Shown: positions 16,583 through 24,540 of the stretch, one piece after another
Position numbering within the stretch: position 1 is the stretch's first letter
How the letters are laid out: each line of letters opens with the position of its first letter
Source of the DNA: 79-D21 sp964521575
Lineage (GTDB): Bacteria; Synergistota; Synergistia; Synergistales; 79-D21
DNA length: 64,000 bases
NCBI GenBank assembly: GCA_964521575.1
Contig: CAZFSR010000002.1
Span: 62,001-126,000, forward strand
Direction of reading: 5' to 3'
Translations under genes and position numbers: made by a program
Notes under the pieces: generated by a model
Seen by the model: the letters and a program-made list of their open reading frames with translations, nothing else
Told to the model about the DNA's origin: nothing
Database searches by the model: none

Positions 16583-16694
16583 GTTGTCAGTAACCGGAAT
16601 ATTTCGTGGTTTTTCCTTGACGGAGAATGTATTTTGAGGATAGTATACTTACGTACGGGTGGCCTATTCTTCCGTGGGGAGGGGAAAATTCACG

Positions 16695-17378
16695 ATGTTC
16701 AACGACCCGCTTTCTCCTGCAAGAAACGTCGATCTCCGCCAGATCGTCTATGAAAAGATCAAGGAAGCCATCGTCGACGGCATCATCCCCCCGGGGGAAC
16801 GCCTGTCTGAAGTGGAACTGGCTGACCGGATCGCCGTCTCCAGGACCCCTGTACGGGAAGCTATACGGCAGCTGGCCCAGACGGGCCTCATCACGCTGGT
16901 GCCTCGACGGGGGGCATTCGTCACCCTGCCCACTGCAAAGGATGCATCCGACCTTTACGATCTTCGCACCGCGCTCGAGGTCATGGCGATCGAGCATGCC
17001 TGCAAGAACCCCCCAATTGCCGAGCTGGAGAAATTCCTCGACAAGTTCAGCCATTTCTCCGACGAAGGAGACTCCAGCCTGTTCCTCGCGGAGGATCGCC
17101 GTTTCCATGCCCTCCTGAGAGATTCGACGGGCAACCGGTTCCTGAACCTGACGCTCGACAACGTGGCGGACCTGATCCACCTTTGCCGTCATTACTCCAT
17201 CGAGGACATCCGCCTGAGCGCGACATGCCAGGAACACGTTGAGGTGATCGAGGCGCTTCTGGCCAAGGACTGCCCGCGGGCCATGGCCGCCATGCGGCAG
17301 CATCTCGATAATTCCAAGCAGGCGCTGCTGAACTACATCAGCCGGCACCCAGAGCTTTCAGCCCAGCTCGAGGAATAG
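16695..17378 (+). CDS. GntR-family regulator, FadR/FCD subfamily
   Basis: This is a ligand-responsive DNA-binding repressor or activator of 227 aa. The N-terminal winged helix shows ERLSEVELADRIAVSRTPVREAIRQL (about 35-60), the GntR signature. The C-terminal FCD domain has DLRTALEVMAIEHA, then EDRRFHALL and the metal/ligand-type EHVEVIEALLAKD. The ATG at 16695 follows GAGGGGA. The next gene is an EamA-type exporter 9 bases after the stop, so the two may be co-transcribed and the exporter may be a target. Confidence 0.9.
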   Translation: MFNDPLSPARNVDLRQIVYEKIKEAIVDGIIPPGERLSEVELADRIAVSRTPVREAIRQLAQTGLITLVPRRGAFVTLPTAKDASDLYDLRTALEVMAIEHACKNPPIAELEKFLDKFSHFSDEGDSSLFLAEDRRFHALLRDSTGNRFLNLTLDNVADLIHLCRHYSIEDIRLSATCQEHVEVIEALLAKDCPRAMAAMRQHLDNSKQALLNYISRHPELSAQLEE

Positions 17379-17387
17379 TCCCGGCCC

Positions 17388-18281
17388 TTGTCCTCCGGCA
17401 CTTTCGCGGGATTTTCTCTCGCACTCCTTTCCGCGGTCGTTTGGGCCATCGCCCCCGTTCTCTACCGGCGGGGTGTCGACCAGTTCTCCTACACGGCCCT
17501 CGGCGCAGCCAGAACGATAGGCTCCATCCTGACGGCTGGAGCCTATCTTTTTGTGACCATGGGAAAGACCGCCTTTGCGCCGCCGCCGCTTCCCCTCCTG
17601 CTCGCGATTTTCGGCGGCAGCGTGGTCTGGCTCGTGGCGGGAGACCTGCTCTATTTCGTGGCCCTCCGCCATCTGGGAGTCACTCTGGGGGTTCCGGTTT
17701 CCTCGGCCTATCCCCTGCTGGCGGTTCCGGCATCCTGGATTTTCCTGGGAGAACCGGCATCTCCTGTCGTCTTCGGTGCGGCGGTCCTCATCGTGGCAGG
17801 ACTGGTGCTTCTTTCCCCTCGCCAGGAAACCGATGCCAGAACGATCTCACGTAAAGACTTCCGGATCGGACTGGTTTTTGCCCTTTTGTGCATGTCCTGC
17901 TGGACTTTCGGCATCATCACGAACAAAATCTTCATGCAGCACCTTCCCGTCCCGCAGCTGGAGTGGTGGCGTTCCGTTTCGGTTCTCTGCGGTTCCTGGA
18001 TCCTTTTCTGGATACGCGACCGAAAGGTTTTCCCGCGCGTCTCCTCCCCTCTTGTCCTCGGCGAGGCCATGCTGGCGGGAGCCCTCGGCCTGACGGTGGG
18101 CAACCTGCTTTTCTCCTATAGCCAGAACTTCATCCCGGTCGACCTGGCCACCTGCGCCGCTTCCGCGCGCCCCTTCTTCTCGGCGGCTTTCGCGACCCTT
18201 TTCCTCCGCGAAAAACTGACGCCCCGCCTGGCTTCGGGAATCGCCCTGGTGGTGGCGGGCGTCACCGTCATGTCCCTCTAG
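17388..18281 (+). CDS. EamA/DMT-superfamily transporter
   Basis: This is a 297-aa inner-membrane protein with about ten hydrophobic segments arranged as two EamA repeats (the first starts SLALLSAVVWAIAPVLYRRG, the second VFALLCMSCWTFGIITNKI). Such proteins export metabolites or amino acids. The start appears to be TTG at 17388, with GAGGA about 13 bases earlier. It follows the GntR regulator closely and converges on rarA, overlapping it by 4 bases. The substrate cannot be predicted. Confidence 0.85.
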   Translation: MSSGTFAGFSLALLSAVVWAIAPVLYRRGVDQFSYTALGAARTIGSILTAGAYLFVTMGKTAFAPPPLPLLLAIFGGSVVWLVAGDLLYFVALRHLGVTLGVPVSSAYPLLAVPASWIFLGEPASPVVFGAAVLIVAGLVLLSPRQETDARTISRKDFRIGLVFALLCMSCWTFGIITNKIFMQHLPVPQLEWWRSVSVLCGSWILFWIRDRKVFPRVSSPLVLGEAMLAGALGLTVGNLLFSYSQNFIPVDLATCAASARPFFSAAFATLFLREKLTPRLASGIALVVAGVTVMSL

Positions 18282-19594
18282 CTTTCATCGATCGAGAAAC
18301 GCTTCCAGAAACCTTTCAGGCGTTCGGCCAATCCCGCCTCGAAGCCGATGGACCCGGGGGTATAGAACCGCCTCGGTTCCCTGAGGTATTTTTGCGGAAC
18401 CCAATGCCTCGGGTCATCGTGGGGATACAGGTATCCCTGTCCTCGGGGCTTGAGGTTCTCGGGCACTTCCTGCAGGTCGCCCGAGTTCACGGCGTCCATG
18501 GCCGCTCCGATCGCGACCGTTGAGCTGTTGCTCTTGGGCGCGGCGGCCATGTAGAGAACCGCCTCGGAAAGGATCAGCTGGGCCTCCGGGAGGCCGACAA
18601 AGTCGGCCGCATAGGCGGCGGAAGCTGCAATTGCCAGGGCCTGGGGGTCGGCCAGCCCCACGTCCTCTGAGGCAAAGATAAGGATGCGGCGCGCGATGAA
18701 CCGGACATCCTCACCCCCGGCCAAAAGCCTGGCCAACCAATAGACCGCGGCGTCGGGATCGGAACCCCTCATGCTCTTGATGAGGGCCGAGATCACGGTG
18801 TAATGGTCATCACCCGCCCGGTCATACCTCTGGAGGGCAGACCCGAGCGCCCGCTCCACCGCGGCTTCGTCCAGGAGGCTTCCACCCCCTGCGGCAACCG
18901 AGGCCGCGACGGTATCGAGGCGGATCAGGGCCTGGCGAACGTCTCCGCCGCTTTTCGCGGCGATCATCGCAACTGCCCCGTCCGTGGCCTGCAGACCCAG
19001 ATTCCCGAGCCCTCTCTCGTTGTCCTCGAGTGCCCGCCTGACCAGCCTTTCAAGGTCCTCTTTACCAAGAGGCTTCATTTCGTAGACGACCATGCGGGAC
19101 AGCAGGGTTTTGTTGATCTCGAAAAAAGGATTCTCAGTCGTGGTTCCGACGAGGATGAGTTCTCCCTTCTCCACGGCAGGCAGGAGGACATTCTGCTGCT
19201 GGCGGTTGAAATGGTAGATCTCGTCAATGAACGCGAGGGCGGTCTTTCCACGATCCCTTGCTTTCGCCTGGCGGGCTTCCACGACAAGGTCCCTTAGCTC
19301 GGCCACCTTGGCGGTCACCGCGTTCACCTCCAGCAGCCGGCGGCCGGTTACCGAGGCCATCAAGCGGACGAGGGTCGTTTTGCCGACGCCGGGGGGGCCG
19401 TAAAGAACGCAGCTCGGGACATTCCCTCTTTCGAGGATTCTCCTCAGTGGAGCGTCGTCGCCCAATAGATGTCCCTGCCCCACGAACTCTTCCAGCGTCC
19501 GGGGCCTCATGCGCTCCGGCAGGGGAACCTCCCAAAACTTTTGGCCGGTCTCTTCGCGGGCGGGCTCTTCGTCCCAGAGAGTCCTCTCTTCCAT
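18278..19594 (-). CDS. rarA: Replication-associated recombination protein RarA (MgsA)
   Basis: This is an AAA+ ATPase related to clamp loaders that acts at stalled replication forks. The 438-aa length is typical. It has the N-terminal MRPRTLEEFVGQGHLLG, Walker A GPPGVGKTT (about 67-75), Walker B AFIDEIYHFN (the family usually has EIHRFN), sensor 1 GTTTENP, and the C-terminal RarA segment SMRGSDPDAAVYWLARLL and VPENLKPRGQGYLYPHD. Its start overlaps the stop of the upstream HAD gene by one base. Confidence 0.95.
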   Translation of the reverse strand: MEERTLWDEEPAREETGQKFWEVPLPERMRPRTLEEFVGQGHLLGDDAPLRRILERGNVPSCVLYGPPGVGKTTLVRLMASVTGRRLLEVNAVTAKVAELRDLVVEARQAKARDRGKTALAFIDEIYHFNRQQQNVLLPAVEKGELILVGTTTENPFFEINKTLLSRMVVYEMKPLGKEDLERLVRRALEDNERGLGNLGLQATDGAVAMIAAKSGGDVRQALIRLDTVAASVAAGGGSLLDEAAVERALGSALQRYDRAGDDHYTVISALIKSMRGSDPDAAVYWLARLLAGGEDVRFIARRILIFASEDVGLADPQALAIAASAAYAADFVGLPEAQLILSEAVLYMAAAPKSNSSTVAIGAAMDAVNSGDLQEVPENLKPRGQGYLYPHDDPRHWVPQKYLREPRRFYTPGSIGFEAGLAERLKGFWKRFSIDES

Positions 19595-20742
19595 CAGGCC
19601 AGGACCTCCGCCAGGGCGGCCGCTATCCCTTCACCCGGGAGGAGGAGGCCGCCGATCCCGTCGGAAGCCACCGCCAGGGGAAACCGTGAGGCGAGGAAGG
19701 CTTCGACGGATTCCCGCAGGGGCTGCCCGAGCCATTCACGTCCCAAGGGCAGAGATTCCCGCCATACTGAAACTGAGAGGTTCAAGGCCGGCTCGACGAG
19801 AAAATGTCCCACGCCGAGCGAAGCCGCTTCGTGGACAAAACGGGCCGGATCGGGGCAGGCAGACGGAACCTGGACTTCCAGGGACCAGGCCGCCTCGAGC
19901 CATTCATGCCCGCGGTCGGCGACCAGGGACCGATACTCCCAGGGAACCCAGGGACGCGGAGAGACAAGTTCTTCAAGCAGCGACCGGACAGTGGGGCAGG
20001 CCTGGTCGATCCATTCCATCCAGGCGGGTTCCTCCCTCTGCACGAGAAGGGCTCTCATCCCGGCTCTCCGGGCCCCGACAAAATCGTAGATGAAATCACC
20101 GACCATGACACAGCGGGAGCTTTCCGCACCGAGCAGCCTTGCCGCTTTCCAGAGCGCTTCCGGGTGGGGCTTCACCGGCTCCTCGTCCCGGCTCAGGACA
20201 ACCTTGGGTAGCCGGACCCCGGCCCGCTCTGCCGCCAGTTCGATGGAATCCCGGCAGTTGCGCGAAACGACGGCCCACGGCGTGCCGCGTTCGTCCAGCC
20301 AATCCAGGAGTTCCCTGGCGCCTGGCACAGCCTCGGCCGCTTCGGCGCCCTGCATCTCGAGGTCGTAGATATCCTTCTCCAGGTCCCTGCGCGTCGTTTC
20401 GGGAAGGAAACGCCCGGCTTCCAGGAGAGGCACTCGTTTTCCTTGGAAATAGCGGTTCCGGATGGAGGAAAAGTCTAGGCGGGTTTCTGCAAGCACCCCG
20501 TCCCAATCGAGGATGAACGCATGGGCGAAGGTCGGGTGCCAGTACGGAGGAAGAACGGGCTTCAAGGGGATCCCTCCCGGCGGTGCAAAAAAGGCCCCGC
20601 AGTGTCGTGTTTCGAGAGCCTTGACCCTCTCCTCGAGAGGGGGGGAACCTGCCGGACCTTTGATTCGATGACACCGGATAGGTGCCTTCTCCTCCGGAAC
20701 GGACGTGGCTCCCGTTCGCTTTTCTGTTGGCTCAAGACTCAC
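19594..20742 (-). CDS. HAD-superfamily phosphatase with an extra C-terminal domain
   Basis: This is a Gph-like HAD hydrolase: FILDWDGVLAET (motif I, DxD), VVSRN (motif II), KPHPEALWKAARLL (motif III Lys) and VMVGDFIYDFVGARRAGM (motif IV). After residue about 255 comes a segment of roughly 125 aa (with WEYRSLVADRGHEWLEAAW) that I do not recognise; standard Gph proteins end before it. The first 75 residues are also atypical and overlap the start region of fdhD, so the true start may be further in. It forms an overlapping pair with rarA. Confidence 0.7.
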   Translation of the reverse strand: MSLEPTEKRTGATSVPEEKAPIRCHRIKGPAGSPPLEERVKALETRHCGAFFAPPGGIPLKPVLPPYWHPTFAHAFILDWDGVLAETRLDFSSIRNRYFQGKRVPLLEAGRFLPETTRRDLEKDIYDLEMQGAEAAEAVPGARELLDWLDERGTPWAVVSRNCRDSIELAAERAGVRLPKVVLSRDEEPVKPHPEALWKAARLLGAESSRCVMVGDFIYDFVGARRAGMRALLVQREEPAWMEWIDQACPTVRSLLEELVSPRPWVPWEYRSLVADRGHEWLEAAWSLEVQVPSACPDPARFVHEAASLGVGHFLVEPALNLSVSVWRESLPLGREWLGQPLRESVEAFLASRFPLAVASDGIGGLLLPGEGIAAALAEVLA

Positions 20743-20831
20743 CCAACAAACACGGGCACCGCAGGGAACTTTTCGATATGATTATACAGCAAATCGGGCT
20801 GGGCAGACCAGGCGAAAAGGTGGAGATCACC

Positions 20832-21551
20832 ATGGAAGCGGCGGTGCGCCAAGTCGAAATCGTCCGGGCCTGCGCGGACGGTTCGTTCGAGCAAAGACCG
20901 GACGAGGTGCTGGAGGAACGGACTTTGGTCCTGGAGTTGGACGGGCGGGAAGAGGCTACCGCGATCCTGACCCCGGGCCGCGAGAAGGAATGGGCGCTGG
21001 GCCACCTGGCTTGCGGAAGGATGATCCTGTGCATGGAGGACATAGCCGCGGTTTCCGTCGACCCCGGGAGGGTCCGGGTGAACCGAAAGGGCGCCCCGGT
21101 CACGGGGATGCGGCCGGATCCCCTGCCCGTCGCGTGGAGCATCCCGTTCGGGACCCTTCAGCAGGCGATCCACGATCTTGCCGAAGCACCTCTTTTCCGA
21201 AGAACGGGAAGCACCCACGTGGCCGTGCTGGGTTCCGTTTCGGGCCAGGCCCGGTTCCGGGTCGAGGATGTGGGCCGTCACAATGCGGTGGACAAGGCCG
21301 TGGGATGGGCGATCCTGGAGGGGATCGATCTTTCGGGCTGCTTCCTGGCCGTTTCCGGCCGACTGCCGGCTGACATGGTCTACAAGGCGATCGGGGCTGG
21401 GATCCCTCTCCTGGCAAGCGTTTCGGCCGTCACTGCCGGGGCCGTGGACGCGGCGCTGACCGGGGGAATCACGCTGATCGGCTTCGCGCGGGAGGGACGG
21501 ATGAACATCTACTCCGTCCCTGAACGAGTCCGCGGATGCCCGAAGGGTTAG
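20832..21551 (+). CDS. FdhD-like formate dehydrogenase accessory protein lacking the CxxC loop
   Basis: FdhD moves sulfur from IscS to the Mo/W-bis-PGD cofactor of formate dehydrogenase. This 239-aa product starts at the ATG behind GGTGGAG and has family hallmarks: ATAILTPGREKEWALGHLACG (about 55-75) and the C-terminal RVEDVGRHNAVDKAVG and VSGRLPADMVYKA. The central CxxC-containing loop present in E. coli FdhD is absent; the region reads GMRPDPLPVAWSIPFGTLQQ. Cys remain only at a few other sites. It may bind cofactor without the persulfide shuttle. It lies near the formate dehydrogenase locus and converges on mobA. Confidence 0.8.
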   Translation: MEAAVRQVEIVRACADGSFEQRPDEVLEERTLVLELDGREEATAILTPGREKEWALGHLACGRMILCMEDIAAVSVDPGRVRVNRKGAPVTGMRPDPLPVAWSIPFGTLQQAIHDLAEAPLFRRTGSTHVAVLGSVSGQARFRVEDVGRHNAVDKAVGWAILEGIDLSGCFLAVSGRLPADMVYKAIGAGIPLLASVSAVTAGAVDAALTGGITLIGFAREGRMNIYSVPERVRGCPKG

Positions 21552-22195
21552 GGAAAATTTGGGTTCAACAGGCGATCGAGCTCTTCAGGCGTGTTCACTC
21601 CACCGAAGGACCGCCGATAGCCCGGCAGTAACCGGAAGGACTCCTCCTCCACGACGGTAAGCTCGATCTGGCCGAAGAAGCTTTTGATTCGCCGTTCGCC
21701 GCCGTCAAGGGCTCGCCTGGCGGCGGGAAGGCACGAGGCGGAATAGAAGGCATGCAGGGGTTCGAGGTAACCGTCAAGGCGCGCGCAGGCCGCCTGGGTT
21801 CGCGGGGTGATGGCGTTCCAAAGAAGGCGCATGACGGCCTCCTGGACGAGGGGCATGTCGCACCCGATGGCGAAGGCCCATTCCGTGCGCATCGCCTCCA
21901 GGGCCGAGGCGAGACCTTCCAGCGGCCCCCTTCCGGGAGCGGAGTCCGCAACCACTTTGACCGGCCAACGGTCGCGAACCGGGGCCAGCAGTCTCTCTAG
22001 GCTTTCCAGGTCGCCTGGGCCCACCGCGATCAGCGTTTCACGGAACCATGGCGTGACCCTCGAAAGAACCCTCTCGATGAGGAGGGTCTCGCCGACCGCC
22101 AGAAAAAGCTTGTTGCCTCCCATCCGCCTTCCCCGGCCGCCTCCCAGTATGACGGCGGAAGCGGGAAGAACCCCGCTTCCCCGGCTACCCCTCAT
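21548..22195 (-). CDS. mobA: Molybdenum cofactor guanylyltransferase MobA
   Basis: This enzyme adds GMP to molybdopterin to form the guanine dinucleotide cofactor needed by formate dehydrogenase. The 215-aa protein has the GTP-binding loop LGGGRGRRMGGNKLFL (about 17-32), ADSAPGRGPLEGL, and the metal site IGCDMPLV. The ATG overlaps the stop of the antiporter gene by 11 bases, so it is probably translated from the same transcript. Confidence 0.9.
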   Translation of the reverse strand: MRGSRGSGVLPASAVILGGGRGRRMGGNKLFLAVGETLLIERVLSRVTPWFRETLIAVGPGDLESLERLLAPVRDRWPVKVVADSAPGRGPLEGLASALEAMRTEWAFAIGCDMPLVQEAVMRLLWNAITPRTQAACARLDGYLEPLHAFYSASCLPAARRALDGGERRIKSFFGQIELTVVEEESFRLLPGYRRSFGGVNTPEELDRLLNPNFP

Positions 22196-23390
22196 CCTTC
22201 AGCTCATTCTCCTGCAGGGAGAGTTCCATGCGGTCTTCCGGCACGGGAAGGAGATGGCGCGGGAGGAAGAATAGCCCGGCAACGAGGGTTGGAACGACCG
22301 CACTGCCGATGACGACCGCCACGAGGTGAGAGTATTGCTCCTGGGTCACGATACCGTGGGTCAGGCCGAAAAGGGCGGATATGGTGCCGAATGTCAGACC
22401 CGTCGACATAAGCAGGGTGTAGTACCACTTTTCCTCACGCTGTTTCCTGAATAGCCCGACAACAGGCAAAAGCCCGAATATCTTGGTGAAAACCTTTCCC
22501 GCGAGGAGGATCAGGAACACGAGCGGTGCCGACATCAGGGCCGGGATGGAAACAAAGGATCCGGCCCGGATGAAATAGAAAGGGGTCAGGAATCCGACGG
22601 TCAGCGTCCGCAGTCGCTGAACCCAAAACATGTCTCCTCCGGCGAACTCGGCCAGGACCATCCCGACAAGGTAAGCCGGAAGAACCGCCTCGCTTCCCGA
22701 CCACAAGGCCAGCACGCTCAACCCGAAAAGGACAAGGAGGACCCATTTGGTCCTTATTGCGGCCGTGCGGTGACCGTAAACCCGGGTGAGGAAGTGGCTG
22801 ACTTTCGGCAGCCCAAACAGGACGATGCCCGTCACGACGACAAAAATCAGGGTTTTGACCGTAAAGGGCGAGAAGATCAGGCCCAATGCGATAACGGTGC
22901 CAAGGTCATTGATGAAACAGGCGCCGAGGACACCTTTCCCGAATTCGGTCTTGTTGAAGCCTGTTTCAAGCATGACGGCATAGACGACCGCCATGGAAGT
23001 CGTGGAAAGAGCAACGCCGCACAGCAAGCTGGCCCTTATCCCCCAGTGCAGGCCATAATAGGCGAGGGCCGTGCACCCCAGGAAAGGGGCAAAAAATCCG
23101 ACAATCCCGACCACGGAGACCTCTTTCAGCTTCTTTCTCATTACGGAGGGCTCCAATTCCGCGCCCGCAAGGAACGTCAGGAGGATGGCACCCGACGAAG
23201 CCACGAAGCGAAGCCATTCTTCGTTGCTGCCCATGGCATCGAGCATCCCCAGGGAAGAAGCGACGGCAGCGGTGGCAACCCCGACGCAGATTTCAACCAG
23301 GGCAATCGAAATCTTCAGGTGAAAGGCCAGTATTGCCGACAGAACGGCCAGAATCAGCCAAAAGGCGGCAACCGCGAAAATGTGTTCCAT
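22185..23390 (-). CDS. CPA2-family cation/proton antiporter (KefB/NapA-like)
   Basis: This is a 401-aa membrane protein with about 12 hydrophobic segments and no cytoplasmic TrkA domain. The ATG at 23390 is preceded by GGAGGGG; the longer open frame runs into the riboswitch and is rejected. Motifs such as FLAGAELEP, GVALSTTSMAVVYAVM and INDLGTVIALGLIF are typical of CPA2 Na+/H+ antiporters, including the DLG membrane acidic residue. It lies directly downstream of a fluoride riboswitch, so its physiological role is likely in fluoride or pH stress. mobA follows in the same transcript. Confidence 0.88.
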   Translation of the reverse strand: MEHIFAVAAFWLILAVLSAILAFHLKISIALVEICVGVATAAVASSLGMLDAMGSNEEWLRFVASSGAILLTFLAGAELEPSVMRKKLKEVSVVGIVGFFAPFLGCTALAYYGLHWGIRASLLCGVALSTTSMAVVYAVMLETGFNKTEFGKGVLGACFINDLGTVIALGLIFSPFTVKTLIFVVVTGIVLFGLPKVSHFLTRVYGHRTAAIRTKWVLLVLFGLSVLALWSGSEAVLPAYLVGMVLAEFAGGDMFWVQRLRTLTVGFLTPFYFIRAGSFVSIPALMSAPLVFLILLAGKVFTKIFGLLPVVGLFRKQREEKWYYTLLMSTGLTFGTISALFGLTHGIVTQEQYSHLVAVVIGSAVVPTLVAGLFFLPRHLLPVPEDRMELSLQENELKDEG

Positions 23391-23456
23391 CAAAAACCCC
23401 TCCAATCGAAATCGTGAAGCTGAAACCTGGTTTTCGCCCGGCCCCACTGAAAGCAC

Positions 23457-23495
23457 AAAAAAACTCCTACCGCTTCCAAGCCGCGCGGTAGGAGT
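23457..23495 (-). terminator. Riboswitch-controlled intrinsic terminator
   Basis: On the minus strand an 11-bp stem (ACTCCTACCGC with GCGGTAGGAGT, 11-base loop) runs into seven U. Its 5' arm contains the CTCCTAC that closes the fluoride aptamer pseudoknot, so aptamer and terminator are mutually exclusive: bound aptamer would favour read-through into the antiporter. Confidence 0.9.
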
Positions 23496-23541
23496 CATTA
23501 GCCCTTCACGAGCATTCCCTGGGGGGACCCCATCCCCCAAA
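23488..23541 (-). ncRNA. Fluoride riboswitch (crcB motif) aptamer
   Basis: The minus strand reads GGTTTGGGGGATGGGGTCC, CCCCAGGGAATGCTC, GTGAAGGGCTAATGACTCC and TAC in continuous order. This matches the crcB-motif consensus: a GGxGATGG..TCC..CC hairpin, a second short stem, then GGCT(G/A)ATGACTCCTAC. It lies about 100 bases upstream of the antiporter start and overlaps the terminator as expected for a transcriptional ON switch. Antiporter genes are known members of the fluoride riboswitch regulon. Assignment is by eye against the consensus. Confidence 0.9.
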
Positions 23542-23627
23542 CCAGTCGTAATCTATCAGATTCTTTCCGAATACTCAAGGGGGGTGCACCAATCGCCTCC
23601 GGCCAGGGAATAAACTTGTCTCGTAAT

Positions 23628-24455
23628 CTATTCCATATCTTCGAGATGATGCCTGAACACCAGGAAGTACAAAACGGCGACAAACAGGATTCCGCCCACC
23701 ATGTTCCCGATCGTCACGGGAACCAGGTTATGCCAATACCCTGCCCATGTCACGGCGGCCAGCTTGTCTGGAGCCAGTTCTGCCGCGGCGACGACCCCCT
23801 CGTTGCCTTTCAGGAAGATCCCGATAGACATGAAGTACATATTGGCGACGTTGTGTTCAAAACCCGAGGCCACAAAGGCCGTGATCGGGAAAAAGATGGC
23901 GAAAATCTTGCCGACGATATCGGTTGCGGCCATGCTCATCCAAACCGCCAGCACGACGAGCCAGTTGCAGAGGATCCCGCGAAAAAAGGCTTGCCCCATC
24001 GGCAGGCTCATCTTGGCTGCGGCGATCTTGAGGGCGTTGGCTCCGACAGGACCCGTCGCGAGGCCGGAATAGAAAATGAGGATGGCGATGAGGACAGACC
24101 CCGCAAGGTTCGCAAAAAAAACCCAGAACCAGTTGCGCAGGACCCCCTTGATCGGAGCGCATCCGGCCAACGTCCCCATGGGCATCAGGCAATTGCCGGT
24201 GAAGAGTTCCCCTCCCGCGATGACGACTAGCATCAGGCCGAGGGAGAACGCCGCTCCGCCCATGAATTTCGTCATGCCGACACCCGCGTACTTGGCGAGA
24301 TCCTGTGTCACGACGGTGTTCAGGAAGCCCGCGAAAGCAATGTAGGCTCCGGCGAGGACGCCCATGATCAAAAGTTGGGGAAGGGTCCATGCGCTTTTTG
24401 CCTTGGCCGCACTGCAGGCACTCTTGGCAAGTTCCTGGGGAGTCTTGAAATTCAT
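23628..24455 (-). CDS. Formate/nitrite transporter (FocA/FNT family)
   Basis: This is a pentameric channel of six membrane helices per subunit that carries formate or related anions. The product is 275 aa from the ATG at 24455, with GGAGG 10 bases before. FNT features include GVLAGAYIAFAGFL (first helix), GGELFTGNCLMP, NWFWVFFANLAGS, a FEHNVANMYFM segment with the conserved His of the pore, and VGNMVGG-like TIGNMVGGILFV. It is encoded 85 bases downstream of the formate dehydrogenase gene, supporting formate as substrate. Confidence 0.93.
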   Translation of the reverse strand: MNFKTPQELAKSACSAAKAKSAWTLPQLLIMGVLAGAYIAFAGFLNTVVTQDLAKYAGVGMTKFMGGAAFSLGLMLVVIAGGELFTGNCLMPMGTLAGCAPIKGVLRNWFWVFFANLAGSVLIAILIFYSGLATGPVGANALKIAAAKMSLPMGQAFFRGILCNWLVVLAVWMSMAATDIVGKIFAIFFPITAFVASGFEHNVANMYFMSIGIFLKGNEGVVAAAELAPDKLAAVTWAGYWHNLVPVTIGNMVGGILFVAVLYFLVFRHHLEDME

Positions 24456-24540
24456 GTCGTTGCCGTCCTCCTTTTTCTCCATGGTTCCTGGAGGCTGGAA
24501 CCGGCCTATCCTAGCCCCCTCGCCTCGGGAATCGCCTCGC

